Below are positions 41,865 to 51,671 of a stretch of 52,146 nucleotides of DNA, in pieces. The stretch covers positions 1 to 52,146 of the forward strand of contig WGMZ01000031.1 in assembly GCA_016124735.1 (NCBI GenBank). Reading direction: 5' to 3'. Source of the stretch: Bacteroidota bacterium. GTDB taxonomy: Bacteria; Bacteroidota; Bacteroidia; UBA8524. A program made the position numbers and the translations under genes. Under the pieces are notes generated by a model, which had not been told where the DNA came from, ran no database searches, and saw only the letters and a program-made list of their open reading frames with translations. Positions within the stretch are counted from its first letter, which is position 1; every line of letters starts with the position of its first letter.

Positions 41865-43760
41865 GTGAGAAAATTGTGTCCTACCTTATCAAGGATTTCT
41901 AACCCGGCTGATTTACGAGAATTAAATAATTCCGAACGAAAATCTCTGGCAACAGAACTTCGCGATTTTCTCATAGATACAATTTCTCAGGATGGCGGAC
42001 ACTTTAGCGCCAACCTCGGCGTCGTTGAATTAACCGTGGCTTTGCATTATGTTTTCAATACGCCGGATGATAAATTGGTTTGGGATGTAGGTCATCAGGC
42101 GTACGCCCATAAAATTCTTACCGGAAGAAAAGATGTGTTTTCGGGCAACCGCAAAAAGGGAGGGATCAGTGGCTTTCCTAAAAGAAGCGAATCTGAATTC
42201 GATGCATTCGGTACCGGACATTCCTCTACTTCCATTTCTGCCGTTCTCGGGATGGCTGTAGCGGATAAACTCAGAGGCATTCATAACAGACAACATATTG
42301 CGGTCATTGGAGATGGAGCACTGACCGGAGGCATGGCCTTCGAAGGACTGAATCACGCCGGTTCCCTGGATACCAATATCCTGGTTATCCTCAACGACAA
42401 TTCCATCTCCATCGATCCAAGCATGGGGGCTTTGAAAAACTACCTGAACAGTTTGGCCAGAAATGAAGCCAATACCGCTTTCAGAGAGGGAGTAGCCAAT
42501 GCAATAGGTCAGGCCCGGGATCAAGGCGTAGCCGAATCCGTGCTGAAGAAGATGGAAAGCACAGCCTATCAACTCATGGGCAAAGAGGGAAATTTCTTCG
42601 AATCGCTGAACTTCCAGTATTTCGGACCTGTAGACGGACATGATCTGGATGGTCTGTGTTCCGAATTGGAGCGTTTAAAACATATTCCAGGACCTAAGTT
42701 GCTACATGTGCTTACCCTGAAAGGTAAAGGCTTTGAACCGGCGGAAAAGGAACAAACCCTTTGGCATGCTCCCGGTACGTTTGACAAACTGAGTGGAAAA
42801 ATCATTCAAAAAGAAAAACCCAGCACTCAACCGCTCAAATTCCAGGATGTCTTTGGTCATACCCTGCTCGAGCTTGCCGAACAAAATGATAAAATAGTTG
42901 GGATCACTCCGGCCATGCCAACAGGATGTTCCATGAATATCATGATGGACGCCTTGCCGGAACGCGTCTTCGACGTGGGAATTGCAGAGCAACATGCAGT
43001 TACTTTTTCGGCAGGTCTTGCAACAGAAGGCATCATTCCTTTTTGTAATCTTTACTCCACTTTCGCTCAACGCGCATACGACCAAATCATTCACGATGTC
43101 TGTGTGCAAAATCTTCCTGTTCGGTTTTGCCTTGACCGGGCCGGACTTGTCGGTTCAGACGGTCCAACCCATCACGGTGCATTTGATATCGCTTTTCTCA
43201 GGGCAATCCCTAATTTGGTGGTAGCAGCTCCCTTAAATGAGCATGAATTGCGTAACATGATGTTTACGGCAGCTCATTACAATGACGGTCCTATCTCTAT
43301 CCGGTATCCCCGTGGCAACGGTTCGCTGCCAGAATGGAGAAACAGGATGGAGAAGTTGGAAATCGGAAAGGGACGAATTATCCGGCAAGGAAAGGGAATC
43401 GCAGTTCTGTTTGCTGGCGCTATAGGAACCAATGCTATTGAAGCGGCCAGTGTACTTCAAGAAAACGGAACCTCTATTACACTGGCGGATATGCGTTTTA
43501 TTAAACCCCTGGATGAATATTTATTGATGCAATTGGCATCAGAACATGGCACTCTCGTAACACTAGAAGATGGATGTCTCGACGGAGGGTTTGGCTCGGC
43601 CGTTCTCGAAGCCATGAATCGTCGTCATCTCGACAATCGTGTGTTGCGATTGGGTATCCCCGACGCATTTATCGAACAGGGTTCTCAACAGGAGTTGTAT
43701 AAGTTATGTGGCATGGATGCAGATTCCATCGTATCCTTGATTCAGAATTTGTCCTCATGA
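41865..43760 (+). CDS. dxs: 1-deoxy-D-xylulose-5-phosphate synthase
   Basis: The 631-residue protein joins pyruvate and glyceraldehyde 3-phosphate with thiamine diphosphate to start the MEP route to isoprenoids. Seen are the N-terminal HFSANLGVVELTVALHYVF (with the catalytic histidine), the TPP-binding GDGALTGGMAFEGLNHAG and LNDNSISIDPSMG, the transketolase C-half EQHAVTFSAGLATEG, and VGSDGPTHHGAFDIA. The start is GTG 41865; TTG 41874 is the only other candidate before the conserved part. The stop overlaps the start of the SprT-like gene (ATGA). Upstream spacing to the YdeI-like gene is 34 bp, and a -7 box lies within it. Confidence 0.95.
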   Translation: MRKLCPTLSRISNPADLRELNNSERKSLATELRDFLIDTISQDGGHFSANLGVVELTVALHYVFNTPDDKLVWDVGHQAYAHKILTGRKDVFSGNRKKGGISGFPKRSESEFDAFGTGHSSTSISAVLGMAVADKLRGIHNRQHIAVIGDGALTGGMAFEGLNHAGSLDTNILVILNDNSISIDPSMGALKNYLNSLARNEANTAFREGVANAIGQARDQGVAESVLKKMESTAYQLMGKEGNFFESLNFQYFGPVDGHDLDGLCSELERLKHIPGPKLLHVLTLKGKGFEPAEKEQTLWHAPGTFDKLSGKIIQKEKPSTQPLKFQDVFGHTLLELAEQNDKIVGITPAMPTGCSMNIMMDALPERVFDVGIAEQHAVTFSAGLATEGIIPFCNLYSTFAQRAYDQIIHDVCVQNLPVRFCLDRAGLVGSDGPTHHGAFDIAFLRAIPNLVVAAPLNEHELRNMMFTAAHYNDGPISIRYPRGNGSLPEWRNRMEKLEIGKGRIIRQGKGIAVLFAGAIGTNAIEAASVLQENGTSITLADMRFIKPLDEYLLMQLASEHGTLVTLEDGCLDGGFGSAVLEAMNRRHLDNRVLRLGIPDAFIEQGSQQELYKLCGMDADSIVSLIQNLSS

Positions 43761-44380
43761 CAAAAACTGAACTGGTAAAAGGTCTTACCCGATATATCCC
43801 GCTAAGTACGGTTGATCCCATTGCGGAACTGATCGTAGAGTTGAAGGTGCATCTCCGTGTAAGCAAGCAACGTAGCACCAAGTTAGGCGACTACCGCCAC
43901 CCCCATGGAAATCACGGACATCGTATTTCGGTAAATCATAACCTGAACCAATATGCCTTTTTCATTACTCTGGTTCATGAATTGGCCCATCTCCTTACCT
44001 GGAACCGATACCAAAATCTGGTCGACCCTCATGGAAAAGAGTGGAAAGCCTTTTTTCAAAACCTGATGGTCTCCTTCCTGAACAAATCCATCTTTCCAGA
44101 GGATGTCGAACATGCACTCAGTCGCTATCTGCGAAATCCAGCCGCCTCAAGTTGCAGCGACCCTCATCTGTTCAAGGTGCTGAGTCGATATGATGAACAT
44201 CCTGTTATCCATCTCGACGACCTACCGGCCGGAGCCAAATTTGGTTTATCCAATGGGATGGTCTTTGTTAAAGGAGAAAAACGCCGGACCCGCTACCGCT
44301 GCATCGAACAAAGGAGTGGCCGGGCCTATTTTGTGAGTGGAATTGCAGAGGTGGAAATTTTGGATGATGATGCAGGTTGA
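43757..44380 (+). CDS. SprT-like zinc metalloprotease-family protein
   Basis: From ATG 43757 (overlapping the dxs TGA) the protein has 207 residues. It carries the zinc-binding helix LVHELAHLLTW (HExxH, about residue 78) with a histidine a short way downstream (VDPHGKEWKAFF), as in the SprT/Spartan N-terminal domain; KLGDYRHPHGNHGHRISVNHNL matches the strand before it. The C-terminal ~70 residues hold FGLSNGMVFVKGEKRRTRYRC, a small beta domain. Spartan cleaves DNA-protein crosslinks in eukaryotes; bacterial SprT-like proteins are uncharacterised. It is translated with dxs, an arrangement I have no functional explanation for. Confidence 0.87.
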   Translation: MTKTELVKGLTRYIPLSTVDPIAELIVELKVHLRVSKQRSTKLGDYRHPHGNHGHRISVNHNLNQYAFFITLVHELAHLLTWNRYQNLVDPHGKEWKAFFQNLMVSFLNKSIFPEDVEHALSRYLRNPAASSCSDPHLFKVLSRYDEHPVIHLDDLPAGAKFGLSNGMVFVKGEKRRTRYRCIEQRSGRAYFVSGIAEVEILDDDAG

Positions 44381-44548
44381 AACCTTCAGCTATAGCGTTT
44401 GTTGAATGTGGTTTATGCATCATGAAGGATATTCAATCCTATCAGAATATGCAGGATATGTCTGGTTCCTGTAAATTGGATGTCATCGCTTTGTAAAATG
44501 GCTATTCCGCCATTCTAATTGAATAATTCGGTGGCTTGGTTTTGAGTT

Positions 44549-44794
44549 GTGAGCCAAGTCAACATTACACTTCACTTTGCGTTTTCAACAAAAAACAGGA
44601 TACCCTATTTAGAAAACTCTTTGTTAAGCGAGCATGTTTTTAAGCATATCAGATTGTTTTACTTTCAAAAGAAAATATTCATCATTGAAATAAATGGATG
44701 GACTAATCATTCGTATGTGCTTCTAAATTTACCGTCAACACAGCAAATTTGTGATGTCGTTCAACAAATCAAGGAGAATCTTCCTGATGGATAA
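44549..44794 (+). pseudogene. Degenerate IS200/IS605-type (Y1) transposase remnant
   Basis: The 81 codons start at GTG with text typical of TnpA-like Y1 transposases (SQVNITLHFAFSTKNRIPYL) and continue to the HUH region. There the usual 'GGxxDHVHxL' reads NGWTNHSYVLLNL: the second histidine is Tyr and the Asp is Asn, so the metal site is gone. The frame stops after KENLPDG, about half the normal length of ~150 residues; no C-terminal half with the catalytic tyrosine is recognisable downstream in any frame. I read it as a dead remnant. Palindromic DNA fills the following 500 bp. Confidence 0.75.
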
Positions 44795-44992
44795 GCACCA
44801 AATTCAATAAATAATTCGCCCGTCAGCGCCGGTATTTTATTGAATCTGTAGGAAAGGCCGATTTGAAACGAATTACCAATTACATGCGTATCCGTTTATT
44901 TCCCACAATACCTTTTTATTGAAGGATTCATCATCCATTTTTCTTTTTTTTAGATAAAAAGGAAGAAAAAAATCGCGCTTGCTTCCTCAATG

Positions 44993-45055
44993 ACCCGCTG
45001 TGCCTTCCTTCGCTATCCCGCACGTGCGGGATTGCCGCTCCTTCAGGCAGCGGGT
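44993..45055. repeat. Composite nested palindrome
   Basis: Outer arms ACCCGCTG (44993-45000) and CAGCGGGT (45048-45055) enclose a perfect 18-bp palindrome, ATCCCGCACGTGCGGGAT (45015-45032). It looks like a repetitive intergenic element; similar T-rich plus GC-palindrome text is, from memory, dispersed in other Bacteroidota genomes. Confidence 0.6.
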
Positions 45056-45118
45056 ACCCTCATGACCAATTATAGTAGAAATCAGGAAGAACATCATTCA
45101 AAGGACAAGTATTAAAAC

Positions 45119-45148
45119 ATTGGCTGCGGGTTTAAACCCGCAGCCAAT
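45119..45148. repeat. 30-bp perfect palindrome
   Basis: ATTGGCTGCGGGTTT is followed directly by its exact reverse complement AAACCCGCAGCCAAT. A diverged relative, GCTGTGGGCCCAAGCTCGCAGC, lies at about 45212-45233. Neither is followed by a T-run, so termination is not implied. Confidence 0.75.
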
Positions 45149-45249
45149 AATGAGTTTGAATTGTATTGATTTCACCATGCAACTGAGAACACCCGATTCG
45201 AATCAATAATTTTAGCTGTGGGCCCAAGCTCGCAGCACATTTAATCACA

Positions 45250-45275
45250 AAAAGCCGGAGTCTCCTCCGGCTTTT
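45250..45275 (-). terminator. Intrinsic terminator of katG
   Basis: A perfect eleven-pair stem (AAAAGCCGGAG with CTCCGGCTTTT) encloses a TCTC loop, 25 bp past the katG stop on the minus strand. The A/T ends supply a U-tract on either strand. Confidence 0.92.
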
Positions 45276-45300
45276 ACCCAAATTATCTGCTCATTAGCAG

Positions 45301-47550
<2,250 letters not shown>

Positions 47551-47602
47551 TTAATCTTTACAAAGGTTATAGGTCATGTAATATTTATCAAACTGATATT
47601 TT

Positions 47603-47627
47603 CTATGTTTGCATAGATTTATTCTAT
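47603..47627 (+). promoter_or_regulatory. Predicted OxyR operator over the oxyR start, with overlapping -7 box
   Basis: CTAT (47603-47606), ATAG (47613-47616) and CTAT (47624-47627) lie with spacers of six and seven bases; the last pair is a perfect ATAG-N7-CTAT half of the OxyR consensus. The fourth element expected upstream is not recognisable. TATGTTTG at 47604-47611 matches the TAnnTTTG promoter box, so the regulator would sit on its own promoter and, at the far side, near the divergent katG promoter. Confidence 0.6.
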
Positions 47628-48566
47628 ATGAATATTCAACAGTTGGAATATATTCTTGCCGTGGAGGAGCATCGTCATTTTGTTCGTGCAGCAGAAGCTT
47701 GCAACATAACACAACCGACCCTGAGTGCCATGATTCAAAAACTCGAGGAAGAATTAGGCCTCCTCATTTTCGATCGGAGCAGACAACCCGTAATGGCAAC
47801 GGAAGAGGGGGATCGTATTTTAGAACAAGCCCGGGTAATTATTCAAGAGGTGCACAGATTGCACGATATCGCTTCTGAAAAAGGAGAAGCCCTGCAAGGA
47901 AGTTTAAAGCTGGGTATCATCCCCACTTTAGCGCCCTATCTATTGCCCTTGTTTCTCAAACAATTTACAGAGACCCATCCTAAGGTAAACCTGACCGTGC
48001 AAGAGCTCAATACGGATGAAATTTTGCGCAGGCTGGAGCGCAATGAGATTGATGCGGGACTATTGGCCACGCCCACCAAGCGCATCGGTTTTGATGAATT
48101 GCCGGTATTCTATGAGAAATTCCTGGTCTATGCCGGACGAGGTAGAGCCATGCCCAATAAGCAGTTTTTATTGGCAGATGACATTGATCTGGATCATCTC
48201 TGGCTGTTGGAAGAAGGCCATTGCCTGCGCACCCAGGTGATTCGCCTGTGTGAGTTAAAAAAGCAAAAAGCCCCGAAACAGGGACTTCAATATGCGTCCG
48301 GGAGTATTGATGCGCTAATTCGTATGGTGGACACCTACCAGGGAATCACGATCCTTCCTGAACTGGCTGTGCTCGATTGGGACAAACAGCGGCGCACCCA
48401 TTTGCATCTTTTTGCCGATCCGGTGCCGGAAAGAGAAATCAGTATCGTGCGCATTCGAAAGCAACACAAGAAAAAAATCGTGGATGAGCTAAGTCGGAGT
48501 ATCCTGGAGAATTTGCCAGATGACATTGCCCGGGGGAAGAGTGGGGCTATTATTCCGATTGTGTGA
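47628..48566 (+). CDS. oxyR: OxyR-type hydrogen peroxide-sensing LysR regulator
   Basis: The 312-residue LysR protein has an N-terminal winged helix-turn-helix (residues 1-60, with FVRAAEACNITQPTLSAMIQ) and a periplasmic-binding-like effector domain. Its EEGHCLRTQVIRLCELKK carries two cysteines nine residues apart (about 202 and 211), exactly the spacing of Cys199 and Cys208 of E. coli OxyR, and the GHCLR context is also conserved. It should form the disulfide on peroxide exposure and activate transcription. The gene is divergent from katG, its expected target. The 3' end overlaps that of the convergent PIN toxin gene by 17 bases. Confidence 0.93.
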   Translation: MNIQQLEYILAVEEHRHFVRAAEACNITQPTLSAMIQKLEEELGLLIFDRSRQPVMATEEGDRILEQARVIIQEVHRLHDIASEKGEALQGSLKLGIIPTLAPYLLPLFLKQFTETHPKVNLTVQELNTDEILRRLERNEIDAGLLATPTKRIGFDELPVFYEKFLVYAGRGRAMPNKQFLLADDIDLDHLWLLEEGHCLRTQVIRLCELKKQKAPKQGLQYASGSIDALIRMVDTYQGITILPELAVLDWDKQRRTHLHLFADPVPEREISIVRIRKQHKKKIVDELSRSILENLPDDIARGKSGAIIPIV

Positions 48567-48993
48567 TACAGGATGCAAGAAATGCCGAAGGACTTAGGAC
48601 GGAAATTTTTGCAGCTTTAAAATCTGCGGGGTTTCGGGTAAGCAAGATGGATGCTCCAGCCTCAAGGGCAGAATAATATTGGATGGCATCTTCCAGATCG
48701 GCAAAGCCGCCAGATAAAGCTCGATTCAGAATTATATCATTGGTATGAATAATTTTCACCAGGCTGGCAAACATGCTCAGCTTTTTTCGGAGTATTTCGT
48801 CCCTTTCCAATCGGCGCATCACGTAAGCGACATTCGAAAAGCTAAGAGAAGAAACAGATATTTCTATTTCTCCCCTGTCGCACATACTCGCTATCAAGGC
48901 TGCATCTACATAAAACGGATCTCTTTCAGCCAATAAATCCACCAGCACATTCGTATCCCAGAATATCCTCTTTTTCTCAGGCTTCGTAATCAT
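48550..48993 (-). CDS. PIN-domain toxin (VapC-like)
   Basis: From ATG 48993 (MITKPEKKRIFWDTNVLVDLL) the protein has 147 residues. The PIN-fold motifs are WDTNVLVDLLAERDPF (first catalytic Asp, residue ~13), the central acidic cluster in FADLEDAIQYYSA (about residue 97) and LTRNPADF near residue 117. PIN toxins are Mg-dependent ribonucleases that often cut initiator tRNA or rRNA. The start lies inside the end of the upstream antitoxin gene (17-base overlap), the usual toxin-antitoxin arrangement. The longer frame from 49041 would overlap the antitoxin much more and is less likely. Confidence 0.87.
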   Translation of the reverse strand: MITKPEKKRIFWDTNVLVDLLAERDPFYVDAALIASMCDRGEIEISVSSLSFSNVAYVMRRLERDEILRKKLSMFASLVKIIHTNDIILNRALSGGFADLEDAIQYYSALEAGASILLTRNPADFKAAKISVLSPSAFLASCITQSE

Positions 48994-49210
48994 CTCGCAT
49001 TTGTTTCTTGTATTCCAATGGACCATCGGCAACAGTGCCACTGGCGATACTTTGAATGAATGGGGAGATTTTCAAACGCTGCTCTTCGGCTTCGAGATGA
49101 TTGAAATAATTTTCAATTAGCCTACTTAAACTTAAGCCGTGCTTCAACGCATAGGATTTGGCTCTTTCGATAGCTTCCTGATCTAATTTAAGTGTTAGCT
49201 TGGCATCCAT
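48977..49210 (-). CDS. Antitoxin (DUF6364/VapB-like) of the PIN toxin
   Basis: The 77-residue protein begins MDAKLTLKLDQEAIERAK..LKHGLSLSRLIENYF, the ribbon-helix-helix pattern of DUF6364-type antitoxins (strand of alternating Leu, then two helices). The C-terminal part (residues ~45-77) is polar and acidic, as expected for the toxin-binding segment (LEYKKQMRDDYEA). It precedes and overlaps the toxin gene by 17 bases. An inverted repeat covers its start codon, consistent with autoregulation. The antitoxin class is inferred from pattern and context. Confidence 0.85.
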   Translation of the reverse strand: MDAKLTLKLDQEAIERAKSYALKHGLSLSRLIENYFNHLEAEEQRLKISPFIQSIASGTVADGPLEYKKQMRDDYEA

Positions 49211-49240
49211 ACGTACGAATATACTTTATTTATACGTATG
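49208..49240 (-). promoter_or_regulatory. Inverted-repeat operator candidate of the toxin-antitoxin pair
   Basis: CATACGTA (49208-49215) and TACGTATG (49233-49240) are exact reverse complements 17 bases apart; the left arm contains the antitoxin start codon (minus strand). An operator bound by the ribbon-helix-helix antitoxin is the natural reading. Confidence 0.55.
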
Positions 49241-49341
49241 AAAGAATGGCAGGAATCTAAAAATGGTAAAGCATTTGCAACAGGATTAGCAACAGAAGGA
49301 AAAAAATTGGACCTTTGTTCTTCTGTACACCAAGCAAATAT

Positions 49342-49710
49342 GGGGCTGACAGGTATCGACGGGATGTAGAGTGAAGGTGTAAGCATGCAGAGCTTTGGTT
49401 TCCATGCTCTTTAAAATCGGAAATCAAACAACAACTGGCGAAAATAACTTCGCTATGGCTGCCTAATCCGGAGGATTACGCAAATGCCATCCGTTTCGGT
49501 CGGGTCTATCTGACAGCCTGATCAACACGAAACGGTCGACCATGTCGGGTATTCAGCAGGGATAGTTTCGACCTGCTTGTCTTACCAGAAGCATAAGGAA
49601 AAGCTCAGGCGGTGGTAGTCCGTACTTTTCCCGACAACAAGTACCACTAAGCATGTAGAAAGCGCCATTTATTCCTTCTCCGGACCCGGGTTCAAATCCC
49701 GGCAGCTCCA
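49342..49710 (+). ncRNA. ssrA: Transfer-messenger RNA (tmRNA)
   Basis: The 5' end GGGGCTGACAGGTATCGACG and 3' end CGGGTTCAAATCCCGGCAGC plus TCCA form the tRNA-like domain: GGGGCTG pairs with CAGCTCC with one G-U, the T-arm GTTCAAATC is present, and A at 49710 is the discriminator; CCA is not encoded. The tag-reading frame (49419-49463, then TAA) encodes GNQTTTGENNFAMAA. tmRNA rescues ribosomes stalled on broken messages and marks their products for proteolysis. Length is 369 nucleotides. The tag ends in AMAA rather than the widespread ALAA; see findings. The resume codon is probably the GGA at 49419, but that is inferred from the family pattern. Confidence 0.97.
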
Positions 49711-49716
49711 CTAACT

Positions 49717-49738
49717 AAAGCCCGCGATGCGGGCTTTT
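49717..49738 (+). terminator. Intrinsic terminator of ssrA
   Basis: A perfect nine-pair stem (AAAGCCCGC with GCGGGCTTT) with loop GAT and a final T directly follows the tmRNA. Confidence 0.9.
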
Positions 49739-49741
49739 ATG

Positions 49742-49831
49742 TTTAGGGTGGAGCGTGTAGAGTTTAGTGTTTTCGTTGAATAAAATTAATTACTCTACAG
49801 CAACGCTAAACTCTCCACATTAAACCCTACA
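49742..49831. repeat. Long imperfect inverted repeat after ssrA
   Basis: The 30-base arms (49742-49771 and 49802-49831) match at 23 of 30 positions when one is reverse-complemented, with TAGAGTTTAGTGTT opposite AACGCTAAACTCT. The central 30 bases are AT-rich. It could be a folded RNA or a decayed transposable element; no gene is present. A second hairpin (CCCCGGCATAGC with GCTATGGCGGGG, one mismatch) follows at 49897-49925. Confidence 0.5.
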
Positions 49832-49952
49832 CTGTTTCGGCTTAGCGGGCGCAGCGGCACCCCGCAGCGTAGCGAGGAGTACAGCGCAGCACGCGACCCC
49901 GGCATAGCCAAAAGCTATGGCGGGGAAAGCCCCAATATTCTATCTTCGCTCC
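49832..49952. other. GC-rich intergenic stretch with hairpin before the Lys1-like gene
   Basis: No gene is seen. The bases 49897-49908 and 49914-49925 form a twelve-pair stem with one G-G mismatch and a CAAAA loop; it lacks a T-run and ends 27 bases before the ATG at 49953. The G+C-rich text around 49850-49895 (CCCCGCAGCGTAGCGAGGAG) looks like a repeat remnant. Confidence 0.45.
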
Positions 49953-51161
49953 ATGTATAAACTGGCCCTTATCCGGGAGGAGAAAAAACCATACGATCGC
50001 CGTGTGGCATTAACTCCGGCACAATGCCGGGATATTTTGGACGCCTATAAAGAGGTGGAAATTCTGGTGCAGCCTTCGACACATCGTTGTTTCCCGGATG
50101 CAGCGTATGCGGCGGCAGGATGTAAGCTGCAGGAAGACCTTTCGGAGGCTTCTTTTCTAATAGGCATTAAAGAGGTGCCGAAGGAAAATCTGCTGGATGA
50201 GAAAACCTATCTATATTTCTCGCATACCATTAAAAAGCAGGACTACAACCGGGCAATGCTTCAGGAAATACTGCGGAAAAATATCCGACTGATCGATTAC
50301 GAATGCCTGACCTGGGAAAATGGTGGGCGTATTATTGGTTTTGGCAGATTTGCCGGCATTATAGGCACCCATGAAGGCTTGAAGGCATATGGATTCAAAA
50401 GCGGAGCCTACACTTTGAAACCTGCCAACCAGTACCAAACGTATCAGGAAATGCTGAGCGGCTACGCCAGCACAAAGCTGCCGGCTATGAAAATTGCACT
50501 TTGCGGAGATGGACGTGTGGCCCACGGGGCATTGGAATTGTTGAACAAACTCAAGATTCGCGAAGTGACCAGCCGTGCTTTCTTGTACGACACCTTCGAC
50601 GAGCCGGTTTATGTGCACCTGCGCATCGACCAGCTTTACGAAAACACGAACAATTCGCCTTTCGATAAATCGTATTTCTACCGGAACCCACAGGAATATT
50701 TCTGCACCTTTAACCAGTATTACCCGGTAACAGATTTAATGATTAACGCTATTTACTGGAACGAGGAAATTCCACGTTTTTTTGAATTGGATGATATGCA
50801 GCGGCCCGATTTTCGGATCCAGACCATTTCCGATATTACCTGCGATATTAATGGCTCCGTTCCATGTACCGTTCGCGCCAGCACGATAGACGAACCCGTA
50901 TATGGATGGGATCCATTCTTAAAGCAGGAAACAGCTCCTTACCAGCAAAAAACCATTGATATAATGGCTGTTAGCAATCTGCCTACCGAATTACCCAAAG
51001 ATGCCAGCGAAGAATTCGGCTCTCTCTTTGTGCGGCACGTTCTGCCCAGCCTTTTTGGACCAGACCGCGAACGCATTATTGAACGGGCTACCATTGCCGA
51101 AGAAGGAAAGCTGACCAAGCGATTTGCCTATTTACAAGACTATGTAGAAGGCCGGGACTAG
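49953..51161 (+). CDS. Saccharopine dehydrogenase (Lys1)/alanine dehydrogenase-like NAD(P) oxidoreductase
   Basis: I choose ATG 49953 (MYKLALIREEKKPYDRRVAL), giving 402 residues; an upstream ATG lies inside the hairpin. The first ~130 residues match the alanine dehydrogenase/PNT N-terminal fold (DRRVALTPAQC, LIGIKEVP, YLYFSHTIKKQ), which also occurs in the lysine-forming saccharopine dehydrogenase Lys1. A nucleotide-binding segment ALCGDGRVAHGALELLNKL (about residue 182) departs from the usual GxGxxG in having GDGRV. C-terminal text (ITCDINGSVPCTVRASTIDEP) resembles the Lys1-like branch. Substrate is not settled: lysine/saccharopine or another amino acid. The stop overlaps by four bases that of a convergent hypothetical gene. 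Confidence 0.78.
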   Translation: MYKLALIREEKKPYDRRVALTPAQCRDILDAYKEVEILVQPSTHRCFPDAAYAAAGCKLQEDLSEASFLIGIKEVPKENLLDEKTYLYFSHTIKKQDYNRAMLQEILRKNIRLIDYECLTWENGGRIIGFGRFAGIIGTHEGLKAYGFKSGAYTLKPANQYQTYQEMLSGYASTKLPAMKIALCGDGRVAHGALELLNKLKIREVTSRAFLYDTFDEPVYVHLRIDQLYENTNNSPFDKSYFYRNPQEYFCTFNQYYPVTDLMINAIYWNEEIPRFFELDDMQRPDFRIQTISDITCDINGSVPCTVRASTIDEPVYGWDPFLKQETAPYQQKTIDIMAVSNLPTELPKDASEEFGSLFVRHVLPSLFGPDRERIIERATIAEEGKLTKRFAYLQDYVEGRD

Positions 51162-51625
51162 TGTTCAGTCAAGCGAATACTTTTGGCATACATGAAAGCC
51201 ACCAAAGGCACCTGACTCAGGGGAAAAGAATAAAAAGAATAGCCTTGCTGAACCATAACAAGGCTGGAGTTCCGCACATTGTCCGAATAGATGACTTGTC
51301 CGCTGGCATCCAACAACTCCAATGTATAGACCGGCGCTAAGAAGCGTCTTTTATTGCTACCGAACTGCTTTGATGTAGCGAACTCAAAAAAATACTGCAC
51401 CTGCGTCGAGGTATTGCTGCCTGAAATCTGGTTGTTATTGGCATTGGTATAAGTAGGGTATTTGTAATGGATGAAGGAAACGGTACTCAGGGTATCGGCA
51501 TCGCTAAGGACAGGAATTCCGGTGGGAAAGACAGGCAGGTTTGCTGGGGCTGGAACGGGAACTTGCCCCCGGGCTGAAGCAGCGAAACAGAAGAGAATCA
51601 GAAGGATGAAATAGTATTTTTTCAT
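51158..51625 (-). CDS. Small secreted protein, unknown function
   Basis: The 155-residue protein has a signal peptide (MKKYYFILLILFCFAASARG) and a Pro-rich start to the mature part (QVPVPAPANLPVFPTG). The remainder is beta-rich with no cysteine (VQYFFEFATSKQFGSNKRR, YTLELLDASGQVIYSDNV) and no motif I recognise. It lacks a T9SS sorting domain. The gene overlaps the convergent dehydrogenase by four bases. Confidence 0.65.
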   Translation of the reverse strand: MKKYYFILLILFCFAASARGQVPVPAPANLPVFPTGIPVLSDADTLSTVSFIHYKYPTYTNANNNQISGSNTSTQVQYFFEFATSKQFGSNKRRFLAPVYTLELLDASGQVIYSDNVRNSSLVMVQQGYSFYSFPLSQVPLVAFMYAKSIRLTEH

Positions 51626-51671
51626 GGCGGCTTTTTCAATAATAAAAACGAAAAGAGTGCCAGAGTCTATC

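Larger units (their letters stand above)
44795..45249. other. Palindrome-rich intergenic region
   Basis: No gene is visible here. A T-rich/A-rich inverted repeat at about 44940-44969 leads into a composite palindrome at 44993-45055, then a perfect palindrome at 45119-45148 and a diverged copy near 45212-45233. The block lies between a dead transposase and the 3' end of katG. Confidence 0.6.

Noticed and set aside
45187-45200. tRNA T-arm like sequence (GATTCGAATC)
   Set aside because: It is just a short palindrome; no acceptor, D- or anticodon arms fit around it.
49195-49386. 63-codon minus-strand ORF
   Set aside because: It overlaps the ssrA 5' end and the antitoxin start/operator, and shows no signal or family pattern.
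49897-49925. Intrinsic terminator for the ssrA region
   Set aside because: The stem is good but no T-run follows on the plus strand, and the true ssrA terminator is at 49717-49738.
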